From positions 1 to 64,000 of the forward strand of contig NZ_JABVBB010000019.1 of the NCBI RefSeq assembly GCF_013346665.1: 64,000 nucleotides of DNA, given 5' to 3'. This stretch comes from Sulfitobacter maritimus (GTDB lineage Bacteria; Pseudomonadota; Alphaproteobacteria; Rhodobacterales; Rhodobacteraceae). A model generated the notes under the pieces. That model did not search any database. It was not told where the DNA came from and saw only the letters and a program-made list of their open reading frames with translations. Positions 36,381 to 45,502 of the stretch are shown in pieces; position 1 is the first letter of the stretch, and the number at the start of each line of letters is the position of its first letter. A program made the translations under genes and the position numbers.

Positions 36381-37061
36381 TCAGACGATCACCGCGATTT
36401 CAGTCACATCACCATCGACAGCCTGACAGGCACTTAATATCCGCCGCGTAAGGTGGGTTTGCACATAGCTGCCATGAAAGCGGCTCGGCGCACGAAGGGT
36501 TAGGCGGCCCCCTGCCCTTTCCACACGCACAAGGTTGCGCAACCAACTGCCATAGAGATCGGGCGCTTCCGCATAAAGGATCGCCTGCGCCAAGGCCCAT
36601 TCACTGCCGCTACTGGTGTCGGGTTCTGGAACATGGCCCTTGACCGGCAAAGGAACGATGGGGGTCTGTTCTGGCTTGCCGCTCATGCGCAGATCGAAAT
36701 CAGGGCCGACGTTGCGCCATTCGCCTTCGGTCGTGGCGAGAATACGCTCAAGATCTAGCCCGTATTCCGTCACCCTGCCCCGCGCTCCTTGGCGCTTGAC
36801 CACCAGCCACCCCATTCCGCGCAGCTTCGCCATGTCGCGTTTAACAGTACGTTCATCGACGGACCAAAGCTGCGCGATCTCGCGCTGGCCAACCGCAAGC
36901 TCATCTCGCGCCCAATTATACCGCGCTGTCATCAAAGTAATAAGGCGGAGCACCAAACGCTGGTCGTGCTTATTGCGTGCAAGCGCGTAAGCGCCTAAGG
37001 CTGTGATAATATCGTATTTGCGGGCAGCGTCGCGTTGACCTGCCGGTTTGACCAGTTGCAT
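36381..37061 (-). CDS. DnaA-like plasmid replication initiator
   Basis: A 226-residue protein. The first part is winged-helix-like (about 40-110: QREIAQLWSVDERTVKRDMAKLRGMGWL). The C-terminal part (about 150-212: WALAQAILYAE, then SWLRNLVRV, LTLRAPSRFHGSYVQTHL) resembles domain I of DnaA, the hallmark of the DnaA-like replicases of Rhodobacteraceae plasmids. It has no AAA+ domain. The ATG follows GAGGG. An AT-rich region with iterons lies directly upstream, then parAB in the opposite direction, a complete replication-partition module. Confidence 0.88.
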   Translation of the reverse strand: MQLVKPAGQRDAARKYDIITALGAYALARNKHDQRLVLRLITLMTARYNWARDELAVGQREIAQLWSVDERTVKRDMAKLRGMGWLVVKRQGARGRVTEYGLDLERILATTEGEWRNVGPDFDLRMSGKPEQTPIVPLPVKGHVPEPDTSSGSEWALAQAILYAEAPDLYGSWLRNLVRVERAGGRLTLRAPSRFHGSYVQTHLTRRILSACQAVDGDVTEIAVIV

Positions 37062-37260
37062 GGATGCCCTCTAGCTGCGGCTTGCGCAGTCGCTCTTGTC
37101 CTCGCGGTGGGTCTTCGCCGGACCCGGGGTCTGTTTGAACGACACAACGTCTTTCTGACCTCTGCCCTGATTTGCGTCCAAACCGTTGATTCTGTCAAGA
37201 GGCGGATTTCCAGCGCAGACCAAACCTCATCTAACAATAATGATTTTTTGGGTATATAGG

Positions 37261-37272
37261 TATTGGGGGACA
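37261..37272 (-). repeat. Iteron 1 (inverted)
   Basis: TATTGGGGGACA, exact reverse complement of TGTCCCCCAATA. It borders the AT-rich stretch. Confidence 0.85.
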
Positions 37273-37279
37273 TACAGGC

Positions 37280-37291
37280 TGTCCCCCAATA
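37280..37291 (+). repeat. Iteron 2
   Basis: TGTCCCCCAATA, a perfect copy, seven bases from iteron 1 and inverted to it. Confidence 0.85.
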
Positions 37292-37300
37292 GAGCGGTTC

Positions 37301-37312
37301 TGTCCCCCAATA
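37301..37312 (+). repeat. Iteron 3
   Basis: TGTCCCCCAATA, a perfect copy. Its start is 21 bp, about two helix turns, from the start of iteron 2. Confidence 0.85.
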
Positions 37313-37332
37313 TGTCGGCGGGAGAATTGATG

Positions 37333-37344
37333 CGTCCCCCTATA
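37333..37344 (+). repeat. Iteron 4 (degenerate)
   Basis: CGTCCCCCTATA, matching ten of twelve iteron positions. Its start is 32 bp, about three helix turns, from the start of iteron 3. Confidence 0.6.
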
Positions 37345-37510
37345 TTATGTGTTGCGCGCCCTCTGGTGGGTGTTTTCCTCGCATGAGGGAATCAAGGCAG
37401 TTGGTAGCATGAAAAGGCGGAATTCTAGCTTTACCCCATAATAGGTCTTTTCAAAAACACCAATCTCGGCGTAAATCAGCAAAGAGCAATAATTAGCGTC
37501 CCGGTAAAAG
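37345..37510. other. Non-coding stretch between the iterons and the first parS
   Basis: 166 bp without a gene or clear repeat. It is fairly AT-rich in places (AATAATTAGCG) and presumably carries the parAB promoter. No convincing -35/-10 pair was found. Confidence 0.4.
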
Positions 37511-37526
37511 GTTCCCCGCGGGGAAC
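37511..37526. promoter_or_regulatory. parS: Putative parS site 1
   Basis: GTTCCCCGCGGGGAAC, a perfect 16-bp palindrome 35 bp before parA. It fits the pattern GTTnnnnGCnnnnAAC known for partition sites of repABC plasmids. The position suggests it also serves autoregulation of parAB. Confidence 0.88.
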
Positions 37527-37560
37527 TTTGGAAAACGGGAGGCGGCATTGAGGAAGGTAT

Positions 37561-38856
37561 ATGTACACCCATACTGATCTGGCGAAGTTGCAGGCCCAGT
37601 CCCTGAAGATGCAGGGGTTCATCCGGCAACAGACCTACTCCCCTGAGATGGAGAAAACCCTGCGGCGCTTTTCAAGCTGGGAAGTGGCCGAGCTTATCCT
37701 GAAAATTAACCCCTCTACCTTGCGCAGCCGGTTGGCGGCAGACCCGTCCTTGCCCGAGGGGGCTGTTGAGGAAGAAGGCCGTCAGCGCTGGTACGCGCTG
37801 GAGGAAATCAACGAACTGCGGCGCAAGCTAAAGATCAAAGGCAAGTCGTTGATGCCCAAGCGTCCGGCGGGAAAGCGGGCCATCCGTGCGGCAATTGCGA
37901 ACTTTAAAGGCGGCGCAGGCAAGAGCACCGTCGCGCTGCATTTCGCCCATGCCGCTGCTCTTGATGGCTACCGCGTGCTGGCAGTGGATTTCGACCCGCA
38001 GGCGACCTTGAGCCATTCGATGGGACTGTCGGATGTCTCCGAGGAGGTGACGGTCTGGGGGATCATGGCCCGCGATCTGATCCGGGAGACAGAGCGGATG
38101 AATGCAACGGCAGGTGGCGCTGAAAGCGGGACCGCCCTGCCCCAGCGAAAACTGCCGCCCTCGGTCACGGGGATGGGGCTGAACGATTTGCGGGTAATGG
38201 ATTTTATCAAGCCGACAAGCTGGCCGACCATTGATATCATTCCAAGCTGTGCGAATGCTGCCTTTGTCGAATTCGCCAGCGCACAGTATCGGCATTTGAA
38301 TCCTGAATGGTCCTTCTTCGCGGCTGTCTCGCGTTATCTCGATCAGCTTCCGGCGGATGCCTATGACCTTGTGATCTTCGACTGCCCGCCCGCGATCGGT
38401 TACCAGTCTATGAACGCCGTCTTCGCGGCCGATGTGCTCTATGTGCCCTCTGGCCCGGGCTATTGGGAGTATGACAGTACGACCAGTTTTATCGGCCAGT
38501 TGGCCGAAGCGCTGGAGGATCTGGGGCGGTTTCGCGGGCGGCTGCCCTCTGGCACGGACCCGGACAAAGTGTTCGCCGATCTGCGGTTCCTGCTCACACG
38601 GTTCGAGCCAAACAACGATTTGCACCGTGCGATGCAGTCAGCCTTTCATCAGGTTTTCAAGTCACATGTGACAGAGCATCCGATTGAGATGACCCGTGCG
38701 GTTGAGCAATCTGGGCGGTTCCTCTCGTCGATCTACGAAATGGATTACCGACAGATGACGCGCGAAACTTGGCGGCGCGCCCGGATGTCGTTTGACCGCG
38801 CCTATGACGAATTCCAAACCACGCTCGTCAACGCGTGGGACAAACTGGAGGATTGA
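37561..38856 (+). CDS. parA: Plasmid partition ATPase ParA
   Basis: A 431-residue type Ia ParA. An N-terminal DNA-binding extension (about 1-100, with a MerR-like HTH around SWEVAELILKINPSTLRSRL) precedes the deviant Walker A motif KGGAGKST (116-123), Walker A' (AVDFDPQATLS) and Walker B (VIFDCPPAIG). It moves plasmid copies with ParB bound at parS and represses its own promoter. AGGAAGG precedes the ATG. The parB gene starts 3 bp after its stop. Confidence 0.97.
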   Translation: MYTHTDLAKLQAQSLKMQGFIRQQTYSPEMEKTLRRFSSWEVAELILKINPSTLRSRLAADPSLPEGAVEEEGRQRWYALEEINELRRKLKIKGKSLMPKRPAGKRAIRAAIANFKGGAGKSTVALHFAHAAALDGYRVLAVDFDPQATLSHSMGLSDVSEEVTVWGIMARDLIRETERMNATAGGAESGTALPQRKLPPSVTGMGLNDLRVMDFIKPTSWPTIDIIPSCANAAFVEFASAQYRHLNPEWSFFAAVSRYLDQLPADAYDLVIFDCPPAIGYQSMNAVFAADVLYVPSGPGYWEYDSTTSFIGQLAEALEDLGRFRGRLPSGTDPDKVFADLRFLLTRFEPNNDLHRAMQSAFHQVFKSHVTEHPIEMTRAVEQSGRFLSSIYEMDYRQMTRETWRRARMSFDRAYDEFQTTLVNAWDKLED

Positions 38857-38859
38857 TAG

Positions 38860-39987
38860 ATGGCAAAGAAGCGCTCTGTTTTCGATATTAACTTCGAGCT
38901 AGATGCCGAAGAGGAAGCCACCGAGTTCCCCGCGGGGAACGGCCCTCTGGAAACCAAAGCCTACAATGTTCAAGGGCACCCGCTACAAAACCACGAACCG
39001 GCGCCCGCGCGCCGTGGCCCGATGGCCAGCGCCATTGCGGAAACTGCGGAGGCGACACGGGAGCGTGCGGATGCAGAGGCGGCGATCCGTGCTGAGAATG
39101 ACGCCTTGGCGCATGAGCATGTGAGGCTGAAGAAGCTGGGTTTGATCACTGATCTTATTCAGACATCAGAGGTGAAAACTTCAAAACTCACGCGAGACCG
39201 CTCGGCTAACATAGACCCTGAGCTTGCGGAGCTAAAAGAGTCTATTAAGGCGGTTGGGCTCTCAAACCCAATCCGTGTTGAAAAGACTGATGAAGGATAT
39301 GAGCTTATCCAAGGTTTTCGCCGCCTCTCGGCGTTTCAGCAATTGGCCGAAGAAACGGGCGATCCGCGTTATACGCGTATTCCTGCGGCGATGGTTCCCC
39401 GCGGGGAACCTTTGGTAGGCCTTTACCGCAAGATGGTCGACGAAAACCTCATCCGAAAAGACCTGTCCTTCGGTGAGATGGCGCAGCTGGCGCTGTCCTA
39501 TGCGAAGGACGAAAACATCCCAGTAGGCGACGCGGTCTCAACGCTCTACGCTTCGGTCCTTAAACAGAAACGCACCTACATTCGCCAATTCGCACGGGTC
39601 TTGGAGGCTTTGGAAGGCGCCATGCGTCACCCAGAGGCAATGCCACGTGCGTTGGGTTTGGACATTTACAAGTTGATCGACGGTCAGCCTGAAAGGGCAG
39701 GGGAGATCGCAGCGAGCCTGCGTGCTTTGCCGGATCGGAATGCCGAGGCTGAGATCGCAGTCCTGCGCAGCGCTTTAACGCCAGCGAAACCTACCTCCCC
39801 CCGTGTATCTAAATCGGTGTCTAAAACGTCACTTAGAATGGGCCGTCCAGAAGGAGAAGCGCGGGTGACGGCATCTGACGGGAAGGTCGAGTTGCGGTTA
39901 GACCGAGATTTCTCAGCAGTGCCAAGAGCGCGATTGCAGCAAGGGATTGAGGCCCTTTTGGCCATCTTGGACGAGACTGAAAAATAG
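38860..39987 (+). CDS. parB: Plasmid partition protein ParB
   Basis: A 375-residue protein with an N-terminal arm for ParA contact, a ParB/Srx domain (about 105-185: NPIRVEKTDEGYELIQGFRRLSAF-like region with GFRRL) and a central HTH region (about 195-260: MVDENLIRKDLSFGEMAQLA). The conserved ENLIRKDLS loop is clear. Two perfect copies of the 16-bp parS palindrome lie within the coding sequence, at codons 22-27 and 179-184, in different reading frames. A terminator follows at 40019. Confidence 0.95.
   Translation: MAKKRSVFDINFELDAEEEATEFPAGNGPLETKAYNVQGHPLQNHEPAPARRGPMASAIAETAEATRERADAEAAIRAENDALAHEHVRLKKLGLITDLIQTSEVKTSKLTRDRSANIDPELAELKESIKAVGLSNPIRVEKTDEGYELIQGFRRLSAFQQLAEETGDPRYTRIPAAMVPRGEPLVGLYRKMVDENLIRKDLSFGEMAQLALSYAKDENIPVGDAVSTLYASVLKQKRTYIRQFARVLEALEGAMRHPEAMPRALGLDIYKLIDGQPERAGEIAASLRALPDRNAEAEIAVLRSALTPAKPTSPRVSKSVSKTSLRMGRPEGEARVTASDGKVELRLDRDFSAVPRARLQQGIEALLAILDETEK
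38925..38940. promoter_or_regulatory. parS: Putative parS site 2 (inside parB)
   Basis: GTTCCCCGCGGGGAAC, identical to the site before parA. Here it is read as (ga)G TTC CCC GCG GGG AAC, coding for FPAGN. Confidence 0.85.
39394..39409. promoter_or_regulatory. parS: Putative parS site 3 (inside parB)
   Basis: GTTCCCCGCGGGGAAC again, but read as GTT CCC CGC GGG GAA C, coding for VPRGEP. The frame differs from site 2, so the DNA sequence itself is conserved. Confidence 0.85.
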
Positions 39988-40018
39988 CGTCATTTGTCTG
40001 CATGTTGTTCAGCCTACA

Positions 40019-40055
40019 GGTCGCGACCCCAGATATGGTGGTCGCGGCCTTTTTT
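40019..40055 (+). terminator. Rho-independent terminator after parB
   Basis: A 10-bp stem GGTCGCGACC / GGTCGCGGCC (one G-T pair), loop of 11 bases, followed by six T's (40050-40055). It lies 32 bp after the parB stop. Confidence 0.9.
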
Positions 40056-40069
40056 AGGAGGATCACGGT

Positions 40070-40978
40070 TTAGAAATCGCCCGTTCGCCGCAGACCTTCC
40101 GTCAGATGATCCAGAAGCAACCGGACCTTCGGCGACAGGTGTCGGTTTTGCGGATAGATTGCCCAAATCCCATCATCGGGCGCACGGTAGCCGTCCAGCA
40201 CCGACACCAAACGCCCCGCGCGCAGTTCAGACGTAACGTAGTAGTCTGGCAGTTGGATGATCCCGATGTTCTTGCGTGCCGCGTCCACGAGGGTCCAGCC
40301 GCTGTTGCAGCGCAGGTTGCCCTTGACCCTAATATGGCGGGTAGTGCCTTTTTCTTGAAAACGCCAATAGCCAAGCGTGCCTTGCAGACAGTTGTGCGCG
40401 TCAAGTTCAGCCAAAGTATGCGGGGTGCCGTGGCGGGCGAGGTAGTCGGGGGCGGCGCAGGTGTAATGGGTTCGGCTGGCGAGGCGTTTGGCCATCATGG
40501 TGCTGTCTTCCAACGCGCCCAATCTGATCGCAAGGTCATAGCTTTCTGCAACCAGATCCAGCAGTTGGTTGGTGAGCTTTAGGTTCACTTCAAGCTCAGG
40601 GTATTGGCGTAGAAAGTCGTTTACCAGGGGAGCGATTTGGGTCTCGCCAAAGGTTACGGGGGCGGTGAGGTTTAGCCGACCTGTGGGGCGCTGATTGAGG
40701 TCGGAGATCGCACGCTCGGCTTCGGCCAATCCGTCGAGCACTTGGCGGCAATGGTTGTAATAGACCTGTCCGGTGTCGGTGATCGTGACCCTTCGCGTGG
40801 TGCGGTAAAACAGTTTGGCATCGAGCCGTGCCTCTAGGGCGCTGATCTGGCGGCTGACCTGCGCGGTGGAAAGGTTCAAGCGGTTGCCAGCGGCCGTGAA
40901 ACTCCCGGTTTCAGCCACGGCAACGAATTCTGATACGCCTTCCCAGCTTAGCACAGGCGGCCTCCATTGTTTCTGCAT
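40070..40978 (-). CDS. LysR family regulator divergent from the formaldehyde genes
   Basis: A 302-residue regulator. The winged helix is at about 12-70 (FVAVAETGSFTAAGNRLNLSTAQVSRQISALE), followed by the LysR effector domain (TGRLNLTAPVTFGE). The ATG at 40978 gives the usual N-terminus. It diverges from the class III alcohol dehydrogenase gene, separated by 91 bp, and so may control formaldehyde oxidation, although such regulators are not always linked to neighbours. Confidence 0.9.
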   Translation of the reverse strand: MQKQWRPPVLSWEGVSEFVAVAETGSFTAAGNRLNLSTAQVSRQISALEARLDAKLFYRTTRRVTITDTGQVYYNHCRQVLDGLAEAERAISDLNQRPTGRLNLTAPVTFGETQIAPLVNDFLRQYPELEVNLKLTNQLLDLVAESYDLAIRLGALEDSTMMAKRLASRTHYTCAAPDYLARHGTPHTLAELDAHNCLQGTLGYWRFQEKGTTRHIRVKGNLRCNSGWTLVDAARKNIGIIQLPDYYVTSELRAGRLVSVLDGYRAPDDGIWAIYPQNRHLSPKVRLLLDHLTEGLRRTGDF

Positions 40979-41027
40979 GGTAATAGTATTTTGCAGAATG
41001 GTCGGATTATCACCCTCATAGGAATAG

Positions 41028-42197
<1,170 letters not shown>

Positions 42198-42255
42198 AGC
42201 CACGGGCCGCGCTTTGCCAAAGCGCGGCCCATCCATTCATTTTACGAGGTGCCGT

Positions 42256-43095
42256 ATGACCCTTCATATCACCAGCGCAAACAAAGGCTTTGGCGGCTGG
42301 ACCAAACACTATAGCCATCATTCTGACGTGCTGAACTGCGACATGCGGTTTGCGATCTACCTGCCGCCGCAGACGGCGCAGGGGCAAAAGGTGCCGGTGA
42401 TCTATTACCTTTCGGGCCTGACCTGCACGGATGAGAACTTTGTGCAAAAGGCCGGGGCGCAGCGTCTTGCGGCGGAACTGGGGGTGGCACTGGTCGCGCC
42501 GGACACCAGCCCACGCGGCGAGGATGTAGCTGATGCCGATAGTTATGATCTGGGGCAGGGGGCCGGGTTCTATGTGAACGCGACAGAGGCGCCGTGGAAC
42601 CGGCATTACCAGATGTATGACTATGTGCTGCACGAACTGCCAAAGCTGATCGAAGAGACCTTTCCGGTGACCGATCAGCAGTCGATCTTTGGTCATTCAA
42701 TGGGCGGGCATGGGGCGCTGGTCTTGGCGCTGCGCAATCCTGAGCGCTACAAGTCCGTCTCGGCCTTTAGCCCGATCTGTAACCCGGTGAAATGTCCTTG
42801 GGGAGAGAAAGCGTTTTCTGCCTATCTGGGCGAGGATCGAAAGACGTGGGAGGCCTATGATGCCAGCCTGCTGATGCGACAGGCGCAGGGCGGCTTGCCG
42901 ATGCTGGTCGATCAGGGGGCGGAAGATGACTTCTTGACCGAGCAGTTGAAGCCCGAAGCATTGGAAGCGGCGGCAGAGGCGAGCGGCTATCCCCTGACCC
43001 TAAGACGGCAGGAGGGCTATGATCACAGCTATTACTTCATCTCAAGTTTCATTGATGACCACCTGCGTTTCCACGCCGAGCATCTGGGTGCCTGA
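42256..43095 (+). CDS. fghA: S-formylglutathione hydrolase
   Basis: A 279-residue alpha/beta hydrolase (esterase D family) releasing formate from S-formylglutathione. The nucleophile is in GHSMGGHGA, the Asp in DQGAEDDFL and the His in GYDHSYYF. The start at 42256 is preceded by ACGAGGTG. It completes the glutathione-dependent formaldehyde route with the gene 58 bp upstream. Confidence 0.96.
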   Translation: MTLHITSANKGFGGWTKHYSHHSDVLNCDMRFAIYLPPQTAQGQKVPVIYYLSGLTCTDENFVQKAGAQRLAAELGVALVAPDTSPRGEDVADADSYDLGQGAGFYVNATEAPWNRHYQMYDYVLHELPKLIEETFPVTDQQSIFGHSMGGHGALVLALRNPERYKSVSAFSPICNPVKCPWGEKAFSAYLGEDRKTWEAYDASLLMRQAQGGLPMLVDQGAEDDFLTEQLKPEALEAAAEASGYPLTLRRQEGYDHSYYFISSFIDDHLRFHAEHLGA

Positions 43096-43125
43096 CGCGG
43101 CTTAGCCGCGATGATGAACGCGAAG

Positions 43126-43153
43126 ACCGGCGCCCCTTGCGAGGGGCGCCGGT
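43126..43153. terminator. Bidirectional terminator between fghA and the cyclodeaminase-family gene
   Basis: Perfect 12-bp arms ACCGGCGCCCCT and AGGGGCGCCGGT with the tetraloop TGCG, in the gap between two converging genes. There is no T-run, but the stem is very strong and the location apt. Confidence 0.7.
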
Positions 43154-43162
43154 GATGCTGAC

Positions 43163-44092
43163 CTAGCTGGCCGCTGCATCCTCTTGAAACGCGTGCAGGA
43201 TAGCCTGGGCCATGTGCAGATCCTGAATCGATATGCCTGAACTGTCGAAAATGGTGATATCGCTGTCCTGTCGGCGGCCAAGCGCTTCGCCTTTGAGCAC
43301 GGCGCCGATCGCGGTTGGGGCCGCACCGGAGGCATGCTGAAACTCTCCGATCCGCGTGGACTGCTCGGGCAGATCGCAGAACAGATGTGCCTGATTAAAA
43401 AGCGCAGGGGGCAGCTCTTGTTTGCCCGTCGCGTCTGAACCCATCGACGATATATGCGTGCCAGCGCACACCCAGTCCGCATCAAAAAGCGGCGCGGTGG
43501 CGGTTGTTGCTGTCACGATGATGTCTGCCGCCCGCACTGCTGTTTCTGCGCTCTCAGCCTCTGCCGGAAGGCCAGATTGGCGCAGTTTGGCGACGAAATC
43601 TGCGGTGCGCTTGGCCTCTCTGCCGACGACCAGAACGCGGGTTAGTTTGCGAATACGAGCGATGGCGCGGGCTTCATAGGCGGCTTGGTGGCCGGTGCCA
43701 AAGAGGGTCAAGACCTGCGCATCCGGACGGGCCAGCGCGTCGGTCGCCACTGCATCTGCAGCGGCAGTTCGGTAGCAGTTGGCGGCGGAGCCTTCGACTA
43801 GAGCACCGATCCGCCCGCTTGACTGATCAATGAGCAGAATGGTTGAGGCATGGCGCGGCAGGCCGCGGGCGTCGTTGGTCGGGAAATAGGCGCCGACCTT
43901 GAGCCCTGATACGTCGGCAGCAGCGGCGGATTTCACAGTGAAGCGGTTTTGCGGGTCGCTGCCGTGGCCCAGCACAACGGGAAAGCTCACGGCACCGGGG
44001 GAGACCGCAGCGATGAAAGCCGCGCGCATGGCGTCAAATGCGAGGTCTGGCGTGACGATTGCGGCGGATTGGGCTTCAGTAATGTAGATCAT
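43163..44092 (-). CDS. Ornithine cyclodeaminase / mu-crystallin family protein
   Basis: A 309-residue NAD(P)-dependent protein. The family core includes GLKVGAYFPTNDARGLPRH, RTAAADAVATDALA, the Rossmann loop TLFGTGHQAAYEA (about 125-137) and GTHISSMGSDATGKQEL. Members include ornithine cyclodeaminase, alanine dehydrogenase, ketimine reductases and iminosuccinate reductase (BhcD). It starts 10 bp after a DSD1-type PLP gene, with AAGGGG as ribosome site. Reduction of the imino acid released by that enzyme is a reasonable inference. Confidence 0.88.
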   Translation of the reverse strand: MIYITEAQSAAIVTPDLAFDAMRAAFIAAVSPGAVSFPVVLGHGSDPQNRFTVKSAAAADVSGLKVGAYFPTNDARGLPRHASTILLIDQSSGRIGALVEGSAANCYRTAAADAVATDALARPDAQVLTLFGTGHQAAYEARAIARIRKLTRVLVVGREAKRTADFVAKLRQSGLPAEAESAETAVRAADIIVTATTATAPLFDADWVCAGTHISSMGSDATGKQELPPALFNQAHLFCDLPEQSTRIGEFQHASGAAPTAIGAVLKGEALGRRQDSDITIFDSSGISIQDLHMAQAILHAFQEDAAAS

Positions 44093-44102
44093 GTTCTGCC
44101 CC

Positions 44103-45221
44103 TTACCAGCCGTTGAAACGCGGCCAAACCTCAAGCGGGCCGCCGTCTTGCCGCACCAGATGGTAGCGGTCATGCTGGGCGGCGGTGGCGCAGGCGTGGT
44201 TGGGGAGGATGCGCAGGCGGGTGCCAACGGGCAGGTCCAGCGGCGCGGGGTTTGCCCCGGCGCGCGGCGCGATGATCCCATGTTCTTGATTGGCGCTGAC
44301 GACGATATAGTCGGTCAAGACACGCCCCTCTTCGTCGCAGACAATCCCGTAGCCTTGGTCCACATCTTGGGTCGCCGTGCCACGGTCGCGCGACAGGGCC
44401 ATCCAGCCTGCGTCGATCATGGTCCAGCCCTTTGCGGGTTGGTGGCCGATGACCGTGGTCAGCACGCTTAGGGCGATGTCATCTTGGGTGCAGACGTCGA
44501 TCCCGGCCATGACCAGATCGAAGAACATATACACACCGGCCCGCAGTTCGGTCACGCCAGTCAGGTCGCGCGCGGCATGGGCGGTGGGGGTTGAGCCGAT
44601 GCTGACCACGGGGCAGGGGAGGCCCGCGCCGCGCAGGTTTTCGGCGGCGGTGACAGCGGCTTTGCGCTCTTGTTCGGCAAAATCTGCATGGGCAGCTACG
44701 CCCCGAACCGTATAGCTTTCGCCTGCGTGGGTCATGACACCGCGCAGACAACCGGCGTCATGCAAAATACGCCCGACCTGCAGCAGCGCGGGGTCTTCGG
44801 CTTGCAGGCCGCCCCGGTGGCCATCGCTGTCAATCTCGATCATCGCGGGGACGGAGGCCTCTGCGACGGCCTGTGCCTGCGCGGCGTTGTCGAGGATCAC
44901 CACAAGATCGCAGCCCTTTTCGCGCAGAGCCTGTACGCGTTTCAGCTTTTGCGGCGCGATCCCCACGGCGTAGAGAATATCGCTGTGACCTGTGGCAAAG
45001 AAAACCTCAGCCTCGGCCAAGGTCGAGACGGTAATCGGCCCCGGTGTTCCGCCGGTCAGGCGGCGGGCAACTTCGACGGATTTCGCGGTTTTCAGATGCG
45101 GGCGAAGGGTCACGCCGAGCGATTCCGCGTGACGGGCCAGCCGCGAGATATTGCGCTCCATCCGCGCTTCGTCGAGCAGGAGGGCAGGGGTGTCGGGCAG
45201 GCCGGCGGTTGGGTCGGTCAT
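44103..45221 (-). CDS. DSD1/D-threonine aldolase family PLP enzyme
   Basis: A 372-residue fold-type III PLP enzyme related to D-serine dehydratase (DSD1), D-threo-3-hydroxyaspartate dehydratase and beta-hydroxyaspartate aldolase. The PLP lysine is in RPHLKTAKS near the N-terminus (after DTPALLLDE). The C-terminal LPNHACAT has the His-x-Cys zinc pair of this family. AAAGGA precedes the ATG. It is coupled to an ornithine-cyclodeaminase-family reductase, suggesting a pathway for a D- or hydroxy-amino acid. Whether it acts as aldolase or dehydratase cannot be decided here. Confidence 0.88.
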   Translation of the reverse strand: MTDPTAGLPDTPALLLDEARMERNISRLARHAESLGVTLRPHLKTAKSVEVARRLTGGTPGPITVSTLAEAEVFFATGHSDILYAVGIAPQKLKRVQALREKGCDLVVILDNAAQAQAVAEASVPAMIEIDSDGHRGGLQAEDPALLQVGRILHDAGCLRGVMTHAGESYTVRGVAAHADFAEQERKAAVTAAENLRGAGLPCPVVSIGSTPTAHAARDLTGVTELRAGVYMFFDLVMAGIDVCTQDDIALSVLTTVIGHQPAKGWTMIDAGWMALSRDRGTATQDVDQGYGIVCDEEGRVLTDYIVVSANQEHGIIAPRAGANPAPLDLPVGTRLRILPNHACATAAQHDRYHLVRQDGGPLEVWPRFNGW

Positions 45222-45277
45222 CGGGCAGTCCTTTCGCGTTTTATAGTGACTTATCACCGAACACCGAAGGACGACAT

Positions 45278-45502
45278 ATGCAAACACATGCGAAGGGTTT
45301 GCGTGCTGCGTTTGGTGCTCATCGCGCGCTCAGCTATGCGTCCCGCGCATCCCGGCAAGACCGTTTCGGCCCTGCTCATTTGTCTGTTCATCCCCATCTA
45401 TTGGGCAGATTGGACAGGTCATGCAGGCAACAACTCCACACCCCCTTATCTTCACACTTCCCAAGCTGCGGGAGACGCTTTTGTGGCACTATCGCCGCCT
45501 GA
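45278..45502 (+). CDS. Doubtful small open frame before the GNAT gene
   Basis: A 74-codon frame with a good ribosome site (AAGGACGACAT before the ATG) in the gap after the divergent PLP gene. Its product is rich in Arg, His and Ser, has no recognised domain, and overlaps the start of the GNAT gene at 45421. It could be a leader or a relic. Another frame over the same DNA gives a hydrophobic peptide, so coding status is uncertain. Confidence 0.2.
   Translation: MQTHAKGLRAAFGAHRALSYASRASRQDRFGPAHLSVHPHLLGRLDRSCRQQLHTPLSSHFPSCGRRFCGTIAA

Larger units (their letters stand above)
37229..37344. other. Putative plasmid replication origin with iterons
   Basis: An AT-rich stretch (37229-37262, including TGATTTTTTGGGTATATAGG) is followed by the 12-mer TGTCCCCCAATA: inverted at 37261-37272, direct at 37280-37291 and 37301-37312, and as a variant CGTCCCCCTATA at 37333-37344. 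It lies between the initiator gene and parA. Iterons next to a melting region are the standard layout of initiator-dependent plasmid origins. The first two iterons form a perfect 12-bp inverted pair. Confidence 0.85.

Noticed and set aside
36381..39987. repABC replicon
   Set aside because: There is no RepC-type initiator, and the initiator gene is divergent from parAB with an iteron region between, as in DnaA-like replicons; only the parS pattern resembles repABC.
43163..45221. Identification as the beta-hydroxyaspartate cycle operon (bhc)
   Set aside because: The aminotransferase (BhcA) and dehydratase (BhcB) genes are not present beside the pair, so only family membership can be claimed.
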